From positions 81,859,699 to 81,923,698 of the forward strand of contig CM072511.1 in NCBI GenBank assembly GCA_036898135.1: a stretch of 64,000 bases of DNA, in the 5' to 3' direction. Below the pieces are notes generated by a model that saw only the letters and a program-made list of their open reading frames with translations, made no database searches and was not told where the DNA came from. Below are positions 52,895 to 62,150 of the stretch, piece after piece. Source of the DNA: Oncomelania hupensis. Its lineage: Eukaryota; Mollusca; Gastropoda; Littorinimorpha; Pomatiopsidae. A program made the translations under genes and the position numbers. Every line of letters starts with the position of its first letter. Position 1 is the first letter of the stretch.

Positions 52895-54355
52895 ATGGCT
52901 TCCACAAATAAACGACGACTGCGTGATGACGGACCGGACTCGGACACGGACAGTGACATGGACACGAGACAGAAAGCTTGTGTATCGGGGGTAGAAGGGG
53001 CCTGGCCTCGTTTTTTGGTTGTAGAGGGGGCGGATCCGGCTATGCCACTAGGCAAGCTGTCTCCGTTCGCAATACAGAAGGGTTTTCAATCCGTTTGCAC
53101 AATCGGGTTCAAAGATGTGAAAAAACTTAGATCTGGGGCCTACCTGGTGGAGTGCTCAACCAAAAGGGCATCGGATAGTCTTCTAAAGAGGGATTCGACT
53201 GTCTTCGTTGATAGACAAATCAAAGTTTCTGTGCATGGACGGTTGAATTCCTCCAAGGGAGTCATCCGATGTCAGGATTTGATCGACATGTCAGAATTGG
53301 AAATCCGTGGTGAGCTCTCCAGCCAGGGGGTCACAGCAGTCCAGCGGGTCTTCGTCACCAAGGGATCCCAACGTATCCCCACCAACACACTTTTTGTGAC
53401 CTTCGCTATGGCCAAATTGCCGGAGTCACTCAAGGTGGGGTACCTTAGGGTGAAGGTGACGCCGTTTGTACCATCACCGTTGCGATGCTACCGGTGCCAA
53501 AGATTTGGTCACGGTAGCAAGAACTGTAAAAGCAAGGAAATATGTCGTGATTGTGGTAAAGAGAAACACGAAAACGAATGCAAAAATCCGATTTGCTGTG
53601 TGAATTGCGCCGGGAATCATTCGTCCAGCTCCAAAGACTGTCCTCAGTGGCAGTTGGAGCTGGAAATCCAAAAGGTGCGGGCCACTGAGAGTTGCTCCTT
53701 TGGCGACGCAAGGAAAAAAGTTCTTGCAAGTAGGCCGGTGCTTAAAGAGAGGTCCTTTGCGGCTGTGGCGGGTTCCACATCTCATGTGGAACCTAGCGCA
53801 CACCCGACAATGGACACTGCCGTGAGTAAAATAACACAGATTTTGGAAACGTTGTGCAAACGGATGGATACTCTCGAAAAGATGCTTGCTTTGTTTGCCC
53901 AGAAGGGGGTTTCTCCAGCCCCACCGAATCCACTGGAGAACGTGACGACGGGCACGTCAAAAACCGTCACTCCAAGCGCGCAGACGGCCGCGCCAAAAGC
54001 CGTCACTCCTGCCACGAAGGAGGCTAGGCCTCATGCCACCGCACCAGCAACGACCGGTTTTAGCGACCGGGTAGTTGCTGGGGCGACTAAAATCCTAGTT
54101 ACCCAGCAGAAGAGCGTCAGAGGAGGAGAGGGAAAGATTGGCAGGGGTGAAGGGGAGAGGGAAGATATAAAATCTGGTGCTGGGGAGAGGGGGAGGAAGT
54201 CCGCTGGCAGCTCGGGTTCCGGGTCTTTGACAAAGAATCAAAGGCCCGGACCCCTTTCTTCCAAGCCCCAGCAGCCTCTCGAAACGGAGAACCGTTTCGG
54301 GGGGTTGATGGAACATGAAGAGATGGACGAGGGTCCAAAAGATACAGAGACATAA
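52895..54355 (+). CDS. I/Nimb-like LINE ORF1, gag-like CCHC protein
   Basis: 486 residues from ATG 52895 (MASTNKRRLRDDGPDSDTDS). An N-terminal acidic/basic head is followed by an RRM-like region (about 45-180: FLVVEGADPAMPLGKLSPFA, GAYLVECSTKRASDSLLKR). Three zinc knuckles come next: CYRCQRFGHGSKNC (about 200), CRDCGKEKHENEC (about 219) and CCVNCAGNHSSSSKDC (about 235). The rest is a helical segment (ITQILETLCKRMDTLEKMLA) and a Thr/Pro/Ala- then Gly/Arg/Glu-rich tail. It binds element RNA to form the ribonucleoprotein. Its stop lies 2 nt before the first ORF2 codon region, so ORF2 translation may rely on reinitiation. It is a paralogue of the broken ORF1 at 17935-19221. Confidence 0.92.
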   Translation: MASTNKRRLRDDGPDSDTDSDMDTRQKACVSGVEGAWPRFLVVEGADPAMPLGKLSPFAIQKGFQSVCTIGFKDVKKLRSGAYLVECSTKRASDSLLKRDSTVFVDRQIKVSVHGRLNSSKGVIRCQDLIDMSELEIRGELSSQGVTAVQRVFVTKGSQRIPTNTLFVTFAMAKLPESLKVGYLRVKVTPFVPSPLRCYRCQRFGHGSKNCKSKEICRDCGKEKHENECKNPICCVNCAGNHSSSSKDCPQWQLELEIQKVRATESCSFGDARKKVLASRPVLKERSFAAVAGSTSHVEPSAHPTMDTAVSKITQILETLCKRMDTLEKMLALFAQKGVSPAPPNPLENVTTGTSKTVTPSAQTAAPKAVTPATKEARPHATAPATTGFSDRVVAGATKILVTQQKSVRGGEGKIGRGEGEREDIKSGAGERGRKSAGSSGSGSLTKNQRPGPLSSKPQQPLETENRFGGLMEHEEMDEGPKDTET

Positions 54356-54357
54356 TT

Positions 54358-57300
54358 GTGCTCTCGGAGATGAAAATTTTAGCATTCTTTTACTTAATTT
54401 TTATGTCCATTTTACAATGGAACATCCGAGGGATAAGGGCAAATTATGAGGAGCTCTGCTGTCTGCTGACAGAGCATCGACCTGAAGTATTGGCCCTTCA
54501 GGAAACTCTCCTGTCAGAAAAACATCCTATAGATATTACTGGTTATTCCTCTCTAGATTGTTTATCCTCTAGAGGTGTTTCACTCTTTATTCATAGAAAT
54601 GTCCCATTTAATCCAATTTTACTTAATACAAGTTTACCAGCAGTTGCAGCTAGAGTAGCTCTTTTTAAATCCCTCACAGTTTGTTCTCTATATTTGACAC
54701 CATCAATAAATGTAACTAAAAGTGAACTTGAGAATTTGGTCCAACAGTTACCTACCCCTTTTTTGTTGTTGGGAGATTTTAATGGACGCTCTCCCCTGTG
54801 GGGTAGTGATCGTACCGATTCTCAGGGTAAAATAATTGAAGACATTTTAGACTCGTTAAACCTAGTGACTTTGAACGAGGGTGCTCCAACTTTTTCCTGT
54901 TCTAGAACTGCTTCTTTGTCCCACATTGATATATCGATCTGTGATCCCTCCTTACTTTTGGATTTTAAATGGACAGTTTTAGAAGATCTCCATGGCAGCG
55001 ACCATTTCCCGGTTTTATTAAAACATGATTCAGATAACCTTGAGCAAACTCATGGCAGGTGGAAACTGAAACAAGCTAACTGGAGTCTGTTTTCTAACCT
55101 GTCTGAGGCCCAGCTACGTGCTAAGAAACAGGAATTTTCAAATGCCTTAGATCCAATACAGCTTTATACTGACATAGTTATTAACAGTGCCAAGGAGTCC
55201 ATTCCGCAAACTTCGTCAAACTCTCACACACTTAAAAAACCCTGGTTTGACGATGAATGTAGAAAACTTCAGCAAGCTCGTAAAAAAGCTTTAAGAACTA
55301 TGTTTTTACACCCAAGCACTGACAATAAACAAAACCACCAACGTTTGCGAGCGCAATGCCGACAGCTCTTCAAACGAAAGAGAAGGGAATCGTGGAGAGG
55401 TTTCTGCTCCACGCTTAATTCGAAAGCGAAACTGTCAAAGGTGTGGAAAGTAGTCCGCAAACTCAAAAATAGAAGTAACAAACAGGTGAGCCCATGCCTT
55501 ACTGTGCAGGGTGATGTAATCGGAGATAAAAAATTAGTAGCTGATCTTTTGGCTTCTTCTTTTGCTGCAAATTCTTCCTCTGAAAATTATTCTATCCCTT
55601 TTCAAACAGTTAAAACCCGTAAAGAAAAACAACAGTTAAATTTTACCTCCGATAATTCTGAAGATTACAACATTCCGTTTTCATTAGTCGAGCTTGACGA
55701 TGCAATTAACAAAAGTGCAGATTCAGCAGTTGGACCGGATGATGTACATTATCAATTTCTCAGACATTTAACGAGATACTCACGGTCTCAACTGCTGGAC
55801 ATCTTCAATCAGCTCTGGATCACTGGCACCTTTCCTCCCTCCTGGAGAAAGGCCATTATTGTACCCATCCCTAAACCTGGCAAAGACCATACTAACCCGA
55901 CAAACTATAGACCAATAGCCTTAACGTCTTGCTTATGCAAGACGCTAGAAAGAATGGTTTATTCTCGCTTATTGTGGTATCTAGAAACAAATAATATTTT
56001 ATCCAACACTCAGTGTGGCTTTCGAAGTGGTCGAAGTACTGTTGACCACCTGGTGCGACTGGAAACTTTTATCCGTAACGCGTTCGTCCAGGGTGAACAT
56101 GTCGTTGCCATCATGTTTGATTTGGAAAAAGCTTATGATACCACATGGAAATATGGCATTCTTTCAGATTTACAAGAAATGGGTTTGAAGGGACATTTAC
56201 CTCTGTTTATATCCAATTTTCTAACGGACAGACTCTTTCAGGTTAAGGTTGGGGGATCTTTGTCAGATATGAGGGAACAGGAGATGGGAGTGCCTCAGGG
56301 TAGCATCTTGTCTCCCTTGCTGTTTAATATTAAAATAAATAACATTGTTCGTTCCGTTAAACGGGGAATTGACAATTCTTTATTTGTCGACGATTTTGCA
56401 TTGGTAGCCAAAGGTAAAACTTTGGCATCTGCAGAACGTCAGCTACAGTTATGTGTCAAGGCCGTTGAAGACTGGGTTTTACAAAATGGTTTTAAATTTT
56501 CTGAAGCAAAAACTGAATGTATTCACTTTTCCCAGCACCGGGGAATTATTCAAGACCCTACTATTCTCCTCAATAAAACTCCAATAAAGGCGGTCAAACA
56601 AGTCAAATTTTTGGGTGTTATTTTTGATCAAAAGCTATCTTTCATTCCTCATCTGAAAATTTTGAAAACTAAATGTCAACAGGCCTGCAATTTGCTCAAG
56701 GTTATCAGTGGTACAGACTGGGGTGCTGACAAGAAAACTTTATTGCTGTTATATCGTTCTTTAATTAGATCCAAGTTAGACTATGGTTGCATTGTTTATG
56801 GTTCTGCTAGAAAATCTTATCTTAAGATGTTAGATCCAGTTGCCCATCAGGCACTACGCATTGCTTTGGGTGCGTTTCGCACTTCCCCTTGTGAAAGCCT
56901 TTACGTGGAAGCTAACGAACCCCCGCTGGAGCTGAGACGTACAAAATTGTCAATGAATTACTATTTAAAATTAAAAACTGATCCTATGAACCCTGCTTAT
57001 GACTGTGTTTTCAACCCAGATTCTGTTCAGAAATTTGAAGCCAAACCTAACACAATTCCTCCGTTTGGCATCAGAATGCAAGCTCATCTGGAAAAAGCAG
57101 GCATTGATGTTGCTTCCATCAACGACGATGAGCTTCGGACTGAAGCTCCCCCATGGAAATTATGTATCCCAAACATTAATTGGCAGTTGTCCTCTTTCCT
57201 TAAAAACAATACATCCGAAACCGTATATAACCAACTTTATTTAGAACAGTGCGCTTTATACCCAGGATATGAACAACTTTTTACAGACGGGTCAAAGAAA

Positions 57301-58089
57301 GGAGATTCAGTTGCTGCTGCGTCAGTCTCCGGGAGACACTTAGACCAGCCTTTGCAACAGCGTTTACCTGATTTCTGTTCTGTTTATACAGCTGAGCTCA
57401 AGGCAATTCATTTAGCTCTGAAACAAGTTTATCAATCCAAAAGAACCTCATTTTTAATCATGTCTGATTCCTTGTCCGCACTTCAGGCTCTTTCCACGAG
57501 AAAGATATCACACCCTTTTCTGGCAGAGATCCATGACCTCCATACACAACTTATTTCTGAGGGTAAAAAGATAGTTTTTATGTGGGTCCCTGGTCACATG
57601 GGCATCCGCGGCAATATTGCAGCAGACAGGGCGGCTAAAGATGCTCTGCATCTTGATTTCCCTCCAGAGATATTTCAGTTTGTGCCCTACTCTGACCTAC
57701 GTTGTATGACTGGTTCTTATTGTAAACGACTGTGGCAGACTGACTGGTCTAACCATGTCAACAACAAATTATTTCAAATTCTTCCCGATTTGTCCACTTC
57801 TTTGCCTAACTTTGCATCCACTCGCAAAGAAGAAACAGTGTTATCTCGCCTTCATATTGGGCATACTTATGTCACCCACAGTTTCCTTTTAAAAGGAGAA
57901 GAACCACCATGGTGCTTTGCATGTGATCAATCCTTTTCCGTTCGACATTTCATGTCTGAGTGTGCTGATTTGATTGAGGAAAGGGAAACATATTTTGGTT
58001 CCATACCTTTCAAAGAGATTTTTAAAGTATGTAATGGTCAACATCTGTTTCAATTTTTACATGATGTTGGTTTGTTTTATCGCATATAA
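54358..58089 (+). CDS. I/Nimb-like LINE ORF2: endonuclease, reverse transcriptase, RNase H
   Basis: 1243 codons; the first ATGs are at 54370 and 54403, and the endonuclease fold begins right after the second (SILQWNIRGIRANYEEL). Endonuclease residues: Asn in QWNIRG, Glu in LALQETLL, LLGDFNGRSPLWGS, SHIDISICD, GSDHFPVLL. Reverse transcriptase about 440-760: NYRPIALTSCLCKTLERM, CGFRSGRSTVDHL, IMFDLEKAYDTTW, GVPQGSILSPLLFNIKIN, catalytic SLFVDDFALV (about 674), KFLGVIFDQKLSF. RNase H about 970-1110: LFTDGSKKG, YTAELKAIHLAL, IMSDSLSALQAL, MWVPGHMGIRGNIAADRAA. The end is a Cys/His motif CFACDQSFSVRHFMSEC. RNase H plus three-knuckle ORF1 places it in the I superfamily. Confidence 0.95.
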   Translation: MLSEMKILAFFYLIFMSILQWNIRGIRANYEELCCLLTEHRPEVLALQETLLSEKHPIDITGYSSLDCLSSRGVSLFIHRNVPFNPILLNTSLPAVAARVALFKSLTVCSLYLTPSINVTKSELENLVQQLPTPFLLLGDFNGRSPLWGSDRTDSQGKIIEDILDSLNLVTLNEGAPTFSCSRTASLSHIDISICDPSLLLDFKWTVLEDLHGSDHFPVLLKHDSDNLEQTHGRWKLKQANWSLFSNLSEAQLRAKKQEFSNALDPIQLYTDIVINSAKESIPQTSSNSHTLKKPWFDDECRKLQQARKKALRTMFLHPSTDNKQNHQRLRAQCRQLFKRKRRESWRGFCSTLNSKAKLSKVWKVVRKLKNRSNKQVSPCLTVQGDVIGDKKLVADLLASSFAANSSSENYSIPFQTVKTRKEKQQLNFTSDNSEDYNIPFSLVELDDAINKSADSAVGPDDVHYQFLRHLTRYSRSQLLDIFNQLWITGTFPPSWRKAIIVPIPKPGKDHTNPTNYRPIALTSCLCKTLERMVYSRLLWYLETNNILSNTQCGFRSGRSTVDHLVRLETFIRNAFVQGEHVVAIMFDLEKAYDTTWKYGILSDLQEMGLKGHLPLFISNFLTDRLFQVKVGGSLSDMREQEMGVPQGSILSPLLFNIKINNIVRSVKRGIDNSLFVDDFALVAKGKTLASAERQLQLCVKAVEDWVLQNGFKFSEAKTECIHFSQHRGIIQDPTILLNKTPIKAVKQVKFLGVIFDQKLSFIPHLKILKTKCQQACNLLKVISGTDWGADKKTLLLLYRSLIRSKLDYGCIVYGSARKSYLKMLDPVAHQALRIALGAFRTSPCESLYVEANEPPLELRRTKLSMNYYLKLKTDPMNPAYDCVFNPDSVQKFEAKPNTIPPFGIRMQAHLEKAGIDVASINDDELRTEAPPWKLCIPNINWQLSSFLKNNTSETVYNQLYLEQCALYPGYEQLFTDGSKKGDSVAAASVSGRHLDQPLQQRLPDFCSVYTAELKAIHLALKQVYQSKRTSFLIMSDSLSALQALSTRKISHPFLAEIHDLHTQLISEGKKIVFMWVPGHMGIRGNIAADRAAKDALHLDFPPEIFQFVPYSDLRCMTGSYCKRLWQTDWSNHVNNKLFQILPDLSTSLPNFASTRKEETVLSRLHIGHTYVTHSFLLKGEEPPWCFACDQSFSVRHFMSECADLIEERETYFGSIPFKEIFKVCNGQHLFQFLHDVGLFYRI

Positions 58090-58131
58090 ATCGTATCGAC
58101 ATGTTTTGTTTAGTTTGGATTTTATTGTTAG

Positions 58132-58270
58132 GACTGAATTTAGTGATTTGATTGAAGAAAGAGATTATATTTTTAATACATCAGTTTTAAAGAAGACTCT
58201 TAAAGAGATGTCATGTGAAAGTTTGTTTGGGTATTTAAGAGTAACAGGTTTGTTTTTTAAGATTTGAATC
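58132..58270 (+). pseudogene. second copy of the ORF2 C-terminus inside the LINE 3' region
   Basis: After the ORF2 stop (58087-58089) a short frame reads SDLIEERDYIFNTSVLKK and ESLFGYLRVTGLFFKI, stop at 58265-58267. It parallels the true ORF2 end ADLIEERETYFGSIPFKE ... LFQFLHDVGLFYRI. The two ends are clearly homologous but diverged, so the 3' part of the element comes from a different related LINE or from an old internal duplication. Confidence 0.85.
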
Positions 58271-58437
58271 ATTTTATAATATTTTAAGATAACGTCTCTC
58301 TGGTCCTGATTTGGCTCGGAAGAGTCCGCTGGACCTAAAGCAATAACCTTGTATTGTATTGTAAAGGTACTTAAGTTAGGTAACTTTGATAATTATTTAT
58401 AAGTTGACTTTAACACTTTAGAAAGTATTTCAGATTC

Positions 58438-59496
58438 AGATTCAGATTCAGAAAACTTTATTATCTCCAAGGAGAAATTCTAACATGGATTTGCTGTCAG
58501 CAAAAGGTAATAAAATGTAACAATACTATAAACATGTAAACATGTACGTGTAATCACGCTTATGTACATATTAACAAGAACATTTCCGACACATTGTAAA
58601 ACTTAAAATACATATCACACTACATGTCCTTATTGCACTTCAACATAAATAAATAAAACACCTACCCACAAACACACACACCCACACACACACATCCACA
58701 CACACATGGGTTAGACATGAGATTATAAAATTATAAACGTTATAATACAATCATCAAACTTTGCGTATCATTCTATAATACAATCACAGATTTTAAAACG
58801 TATGCATTAGTTAACTAGATACATACTGAATAGTTGAAAAATTGCTGCAAATATTATAGAATTCATCTCTAGTACTCCCATAAACCACTCGCACGCAACT
58901 CATTCAGTCAACACTTATTAAGAATTTGTACTGATTTGGGTACAAAACTGTTCCTAGCTCTAACCGTAGAAACATTTGGCACTCTGAAACGGCGACCAGA
59001 AGGAAGGAGCTGGTAGTGCTGGGCTAGGATGTGAGTGGAGTCTCTTACAATCATGCTCGCTTTCTTTCTTACTTGCCTTTCGTACAACACACACAAACTC
59101 TCCTGCTTTTCACCCACCACTTTCCCACACACCTTCACAATTCTATCCAACACATTCTTACTCCTCACACTGAGACCTCCAAACCAGCAAAGAAAACCAA
59201 AGGTCAGCACCGATTGAATAAAACATCTGTAAAAGTTACATAAAACAGACTTGTTGACTTGCAGAGAGCGCAATTTCTGGAGGCAATATATTCTTGACTG
59301 ACATTTCTTATGGATGGAAGTAGTGTTGGAATCAAAGGTAAGCTTATTGTCAAGTATTGTTCCCAGATATTTGTATTCCAAGACTCTCTCCACCTTTTCT
59401 CCATCAATCACTAAGTCAGGCACAGCAGATGGGTTTTTTCTAAAATCAATAATCAGTTCTTTAGTTTTCTTCACATTTACAAAATGACTTACTGGT
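58438..59496 (-). mobile_element. 5'-truncated L2/CR1-like LINE
   Basis: Minus strand: ORF2 C-terminal part, then 3' untranslated region with AATAAAG and a (TCTGAA)n tail at 58437-58460. CTTTAGAAAGTA at 58426-58437 and CTTTAGCAAGTA at 59497-59508 form an 11/12 target duplication. Insertion is about 60 bp beyond the I/Nimb-like LINE. Confidence 0.85.
58908..59490 (-). pseudogene. L2/CR1-like ORF2 C-terminal fragment
   Basis: From the 5' truncation: HFVNVKKTKELIIDFRKNPS, EYKYLGTILDNKLTFDSN, IQSVLTFGFLCWFGGLSV, RSKNVLDRIVKVCGKVVGEK and LLPSGRRFRVPN, ending NSFVPKSVQILNKC with a stop at 58908. This is the region after the palm; no catalytic residues remain. The relic at 1-352 is the same protein region. 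Confidence 0.88.
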
Positions 59497-59621
59497 CTTT
59501 AGCAAGTAACTTCTATCTTATAACAATTAAATTATACAAGTGTAAAAGAAGAACTTCAGATTGTTCCGCCAGACACAGAACCATTAAGATTTCCTAATTA
59601 AGAAAATAAAAAAGACTAAAA

Positions 59622-60050
59622 ATGACGGACACAGAAAGGTTTTGTAAGGAATTAGAAATGCTTTTTGATTCTCCCCACTTTCATATGTTAGAAGATGAAC
59701 GCTGGAAAATCTTTTTTGAATGCAGACTATATGATCCAGATATTTATAATGATTTTTCTGACCCCTTCACTGGACAATATGAAATAAATGAAGATTACAA
59801 AGTTAAATGCAAAAGTGACTTCTCAATAGTCTTTCATAAACTTACAAAAGAAGAATACAACAAAAGTGACTTGTACCCAAAATCATATTACTTTAAATAT
59901 TTTTGGTTACATTTTATTAAACAAGTTCGCAAACTAAATCCTCATGTAGTCAAACAAACTGTTTGTGATTGTGGACCCGACTGCGAATGTGATCATGACT
60001 GTGAGTATGATTGTTATTGTCTTTGCAAATGTGATGGCTTTTCATATTAA
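59622..60050 (+). CDS. small cysteine-rich protein gene of the Maverick-type element
   Basis: 142 residues from ATG 59622 (MTDTERFCKELEMLFDSPHF). A charged Asp/Glu/Tyr-rich body is followed by a C-terminal cluster of ten cysteines (VCDCGPDCECDHDCEYDCYC then LCKCDGFSY) that could bind metal. It lies 103 bp before the PolB reading frame on the same strand. Its leader and first codons (ATGACGGACACAGAAAGG) resemble the sequence before the PolB frame at 60153 (AAGACGGACACAAAAAG). No known family recognised. Association with the Maverick element is by position. Confidence 0.65.
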   Translation: MTDTERFCKELEMLFDSPHFHMLEDERWKIFFECRLYDPDIYNDFSDPFTGQYEINEDYKVKCKSDFSIVFHKLTKEEYNKSDLYPKSYYFKYFWLHFIKQVRKLNPHVVKQTVCDCGPDCECDHDCEYDCYCLCKCDGFSY

Positions 60051-60131
60051 AGTTAGGGTTAGTTTTTTTTTTGTTTTGTTTTTTTTTAATTCAATTTATT
60101 CAGTTTAAAGTTGTTTTAAAATACTATTTAA

Positions 60132-62150
60132 AGTTTTGTTATCAGTATAAAAAAGACGGACACAAAAAGTCTTTCGCAATCTCCTTTGTTTAAAGACATC
60201 TTTCAAACTTTACAACTCCCTATTTTTGACAGTCAAAATGTTATTAAATCTGTTTATAATAATTACAAATTTGTACTTAACAATTTTACTTTCAAATCCC
60301 CTGTTAAAATACGCATTCACGCTCAAATAACTTTTATTAAACCCGGCAGTATTGATGAAACGATGACTGTATGGATTTCTTCAAGTCAAATTGAAGTGTT
60401 AAAATCTTCAGACCTAGACAATGCTTATAACAACATCTTGATCAATCAGTTACAAGACAGCATTGAACGCGCAACTTTGAAAGGGTCTGGATGGGCAGAA
60501 GGAACTCTAGAATCATTAGAACTGAACATTACAAAGTATAATCCAATCAAAGGAAAATCTTATATCCCTCTTCCCAAAGAAATTCTTGACAAGAAGGCTG
60601 TATTGAATATTAAGAACACTGACGACAAATGTTTTTTGTGGTGTGTTCTGGCTAAATTATATCCTATTCAGTCGAAAGAACATCCCGAAAGGGTGTCGCT
60701 ATACAAAGATAAAATAACGAACTTAAATCTCAAAGACATTAATTTCCCTGTTAGCCTTGACGCCATTGACAAATTTGAATCACAAAACTCTCCTATAACA
60801 GTCAATGTATATGTTTGGGACCCTGAATCAAAACTTATGCCTTTACGAATCTCTCCTAATGCCCCATCGTTTTCAGACCTCAATCACCACGTTGATCTTT
60901 TACTAATAACAGACCCGCAAGATCCTAGCATGCAACATTATACACTGATACGAAACATATCTAGATTATTAGGACACACTTCAAAACATCATGGCAAACA
61001 ATATTTGTGCAGACGCTGTTTAACTAGAGTCTCTAATCTCCAAGTGGCTGACAAGCACAGTAAAATTTGCAAAAGTATGACAGATATTCAAACCCGCCTT
61101 GTGTTACCAAAGCCAGGTTCTCAAGTATATTTTAAAAACATCAACAAACAATTCAAGCAGCCTTATATAGTTTATGCCGACTTCGAATCATTGATTTTAA
61201 AATACCAAGGCCCACAAGGATTTTGTACGCCTAATTCATTCCTTACACACCTTCACGAAGTCTGCAGTTTCGGGTATGTAGTTGTTAGAGCCGACGGACA
61301 ACATACAGAGCCGGTAATTTACAGAGGGCCTGATGCAGCTCGAAAGTTCTTAGATGAGATGAACAAAATATACAAATTGTGTTTATTGCAGCTAGATAAT
61401 CCGGCGCCCATGATATTTACTGAATCTGACTCCCATAATTTTAAAGCAGCTACACATTGCCACATTTGTAATAAAGAGTTTGACCCGAAGGACACGAAGT
61501 CCCAAAGAGTGAGAGATCATTGTCACATAACAGGGGCATTTAGAGGTGCAGCTCATCAGAAATGCAACTTAGACTATGGAATCAAACATTTCTCTCTCCC
61601 TATTTTCATTCACAATCTTCGAAATTACGACTCCCATTTAATCATGCAGGCAGTGACGAAAGCATACAAAGTGTCATGTATTGCCGAGACAGAAGAAAAA
61701 TATAAAACTTTCACTCTGAATAAATTAAAGTTTTATGACAGCTTTCAACATTTGTCTTCCAGTTTAGAAACACTAGCTAAGAACTTACCCAGCTATCCTA
61801 TCACTAGCAAATATTTTCCAGACGTTACACTTATTCGGAAAGGTGTGTATCCTTATGAATACATGGATTCTTGGGAAGTGTTTGAAGAACTAGAATTACC
61901 CCCTAAAGAGAACTTCTATTCTTCACTCAATAAAAGTTTCATAAGTGTTACCGATTATGAACATGCACACAACGTCTGGAATGCACTCAGCTGTAAAAAC
62001 CTTGGTGACTACCACGACATATATTTAAAAGCTGACGTCTGTTTGTTGGCTGATGTGTTTGAAAAATACAGAGAAACGAGTTTACATCATTACTCCCTCG
62101 ACCCTTCTCATTATATTTCTTCACCAGGAATGAGTTGGATTCTTTCTTAA
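60132..62150 (+). pseudogene. polB: Maverick/Polinton-type protein-primed DNA polymerase B, N-terminal part
   Basis: Open from 60132; the first usable non-ATG codon with homology downstream is TTG 60186, and no in-frame ATG occurs before about 60363. Features counted from 60186: a family-typical N-terminal region (DDKCFLWCVLAKLYPI), Zn-finger-like LCRRCLTRVSNLQVADKHSK, exonuclease motif IVYADFESL (about 327), a recombination-endonuclease-VII-like finger CHICNKEFD...RVRDHCHITG (about 424-445), exonuclease motif HNLRNYDSHLIM (about 475) and KADVCLLADVFEKYRE. The frame ends at 62148-62150 and homology continues in the next frame, so a small indel near 62130-62150 splits the gene. The polymerase replicates the element using a terminal protein primer. 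Confidence 0.88.

Larger units (their letters stand above)
52260..58362 (+). mobile_element. full-length I/Nimb-like LINE with target duplication
   Basis: TAAAGGTACTTAAGT at 52245-52259 is repeated at 58362-58376, giving precise borders (one base shared with the tail). Order: GC-rich 5' start GCCCCCACGGGCTCGG, 5' untranslated region of 635 bp, ORF1 (52895-54355), ORF2 (54358 or 54370-58089), 3' region with a second C-terminal ORF2 remnant, terminal hairpin GGTCC...GGACC at 58302-58336 and tail TTGTATTGTATTGTA. Both ORFs are open, all catalytic motifs are seen, and the duplication is perfect. It therefore appears to be a recent, possibly active insertion. Confidence 0.92.
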
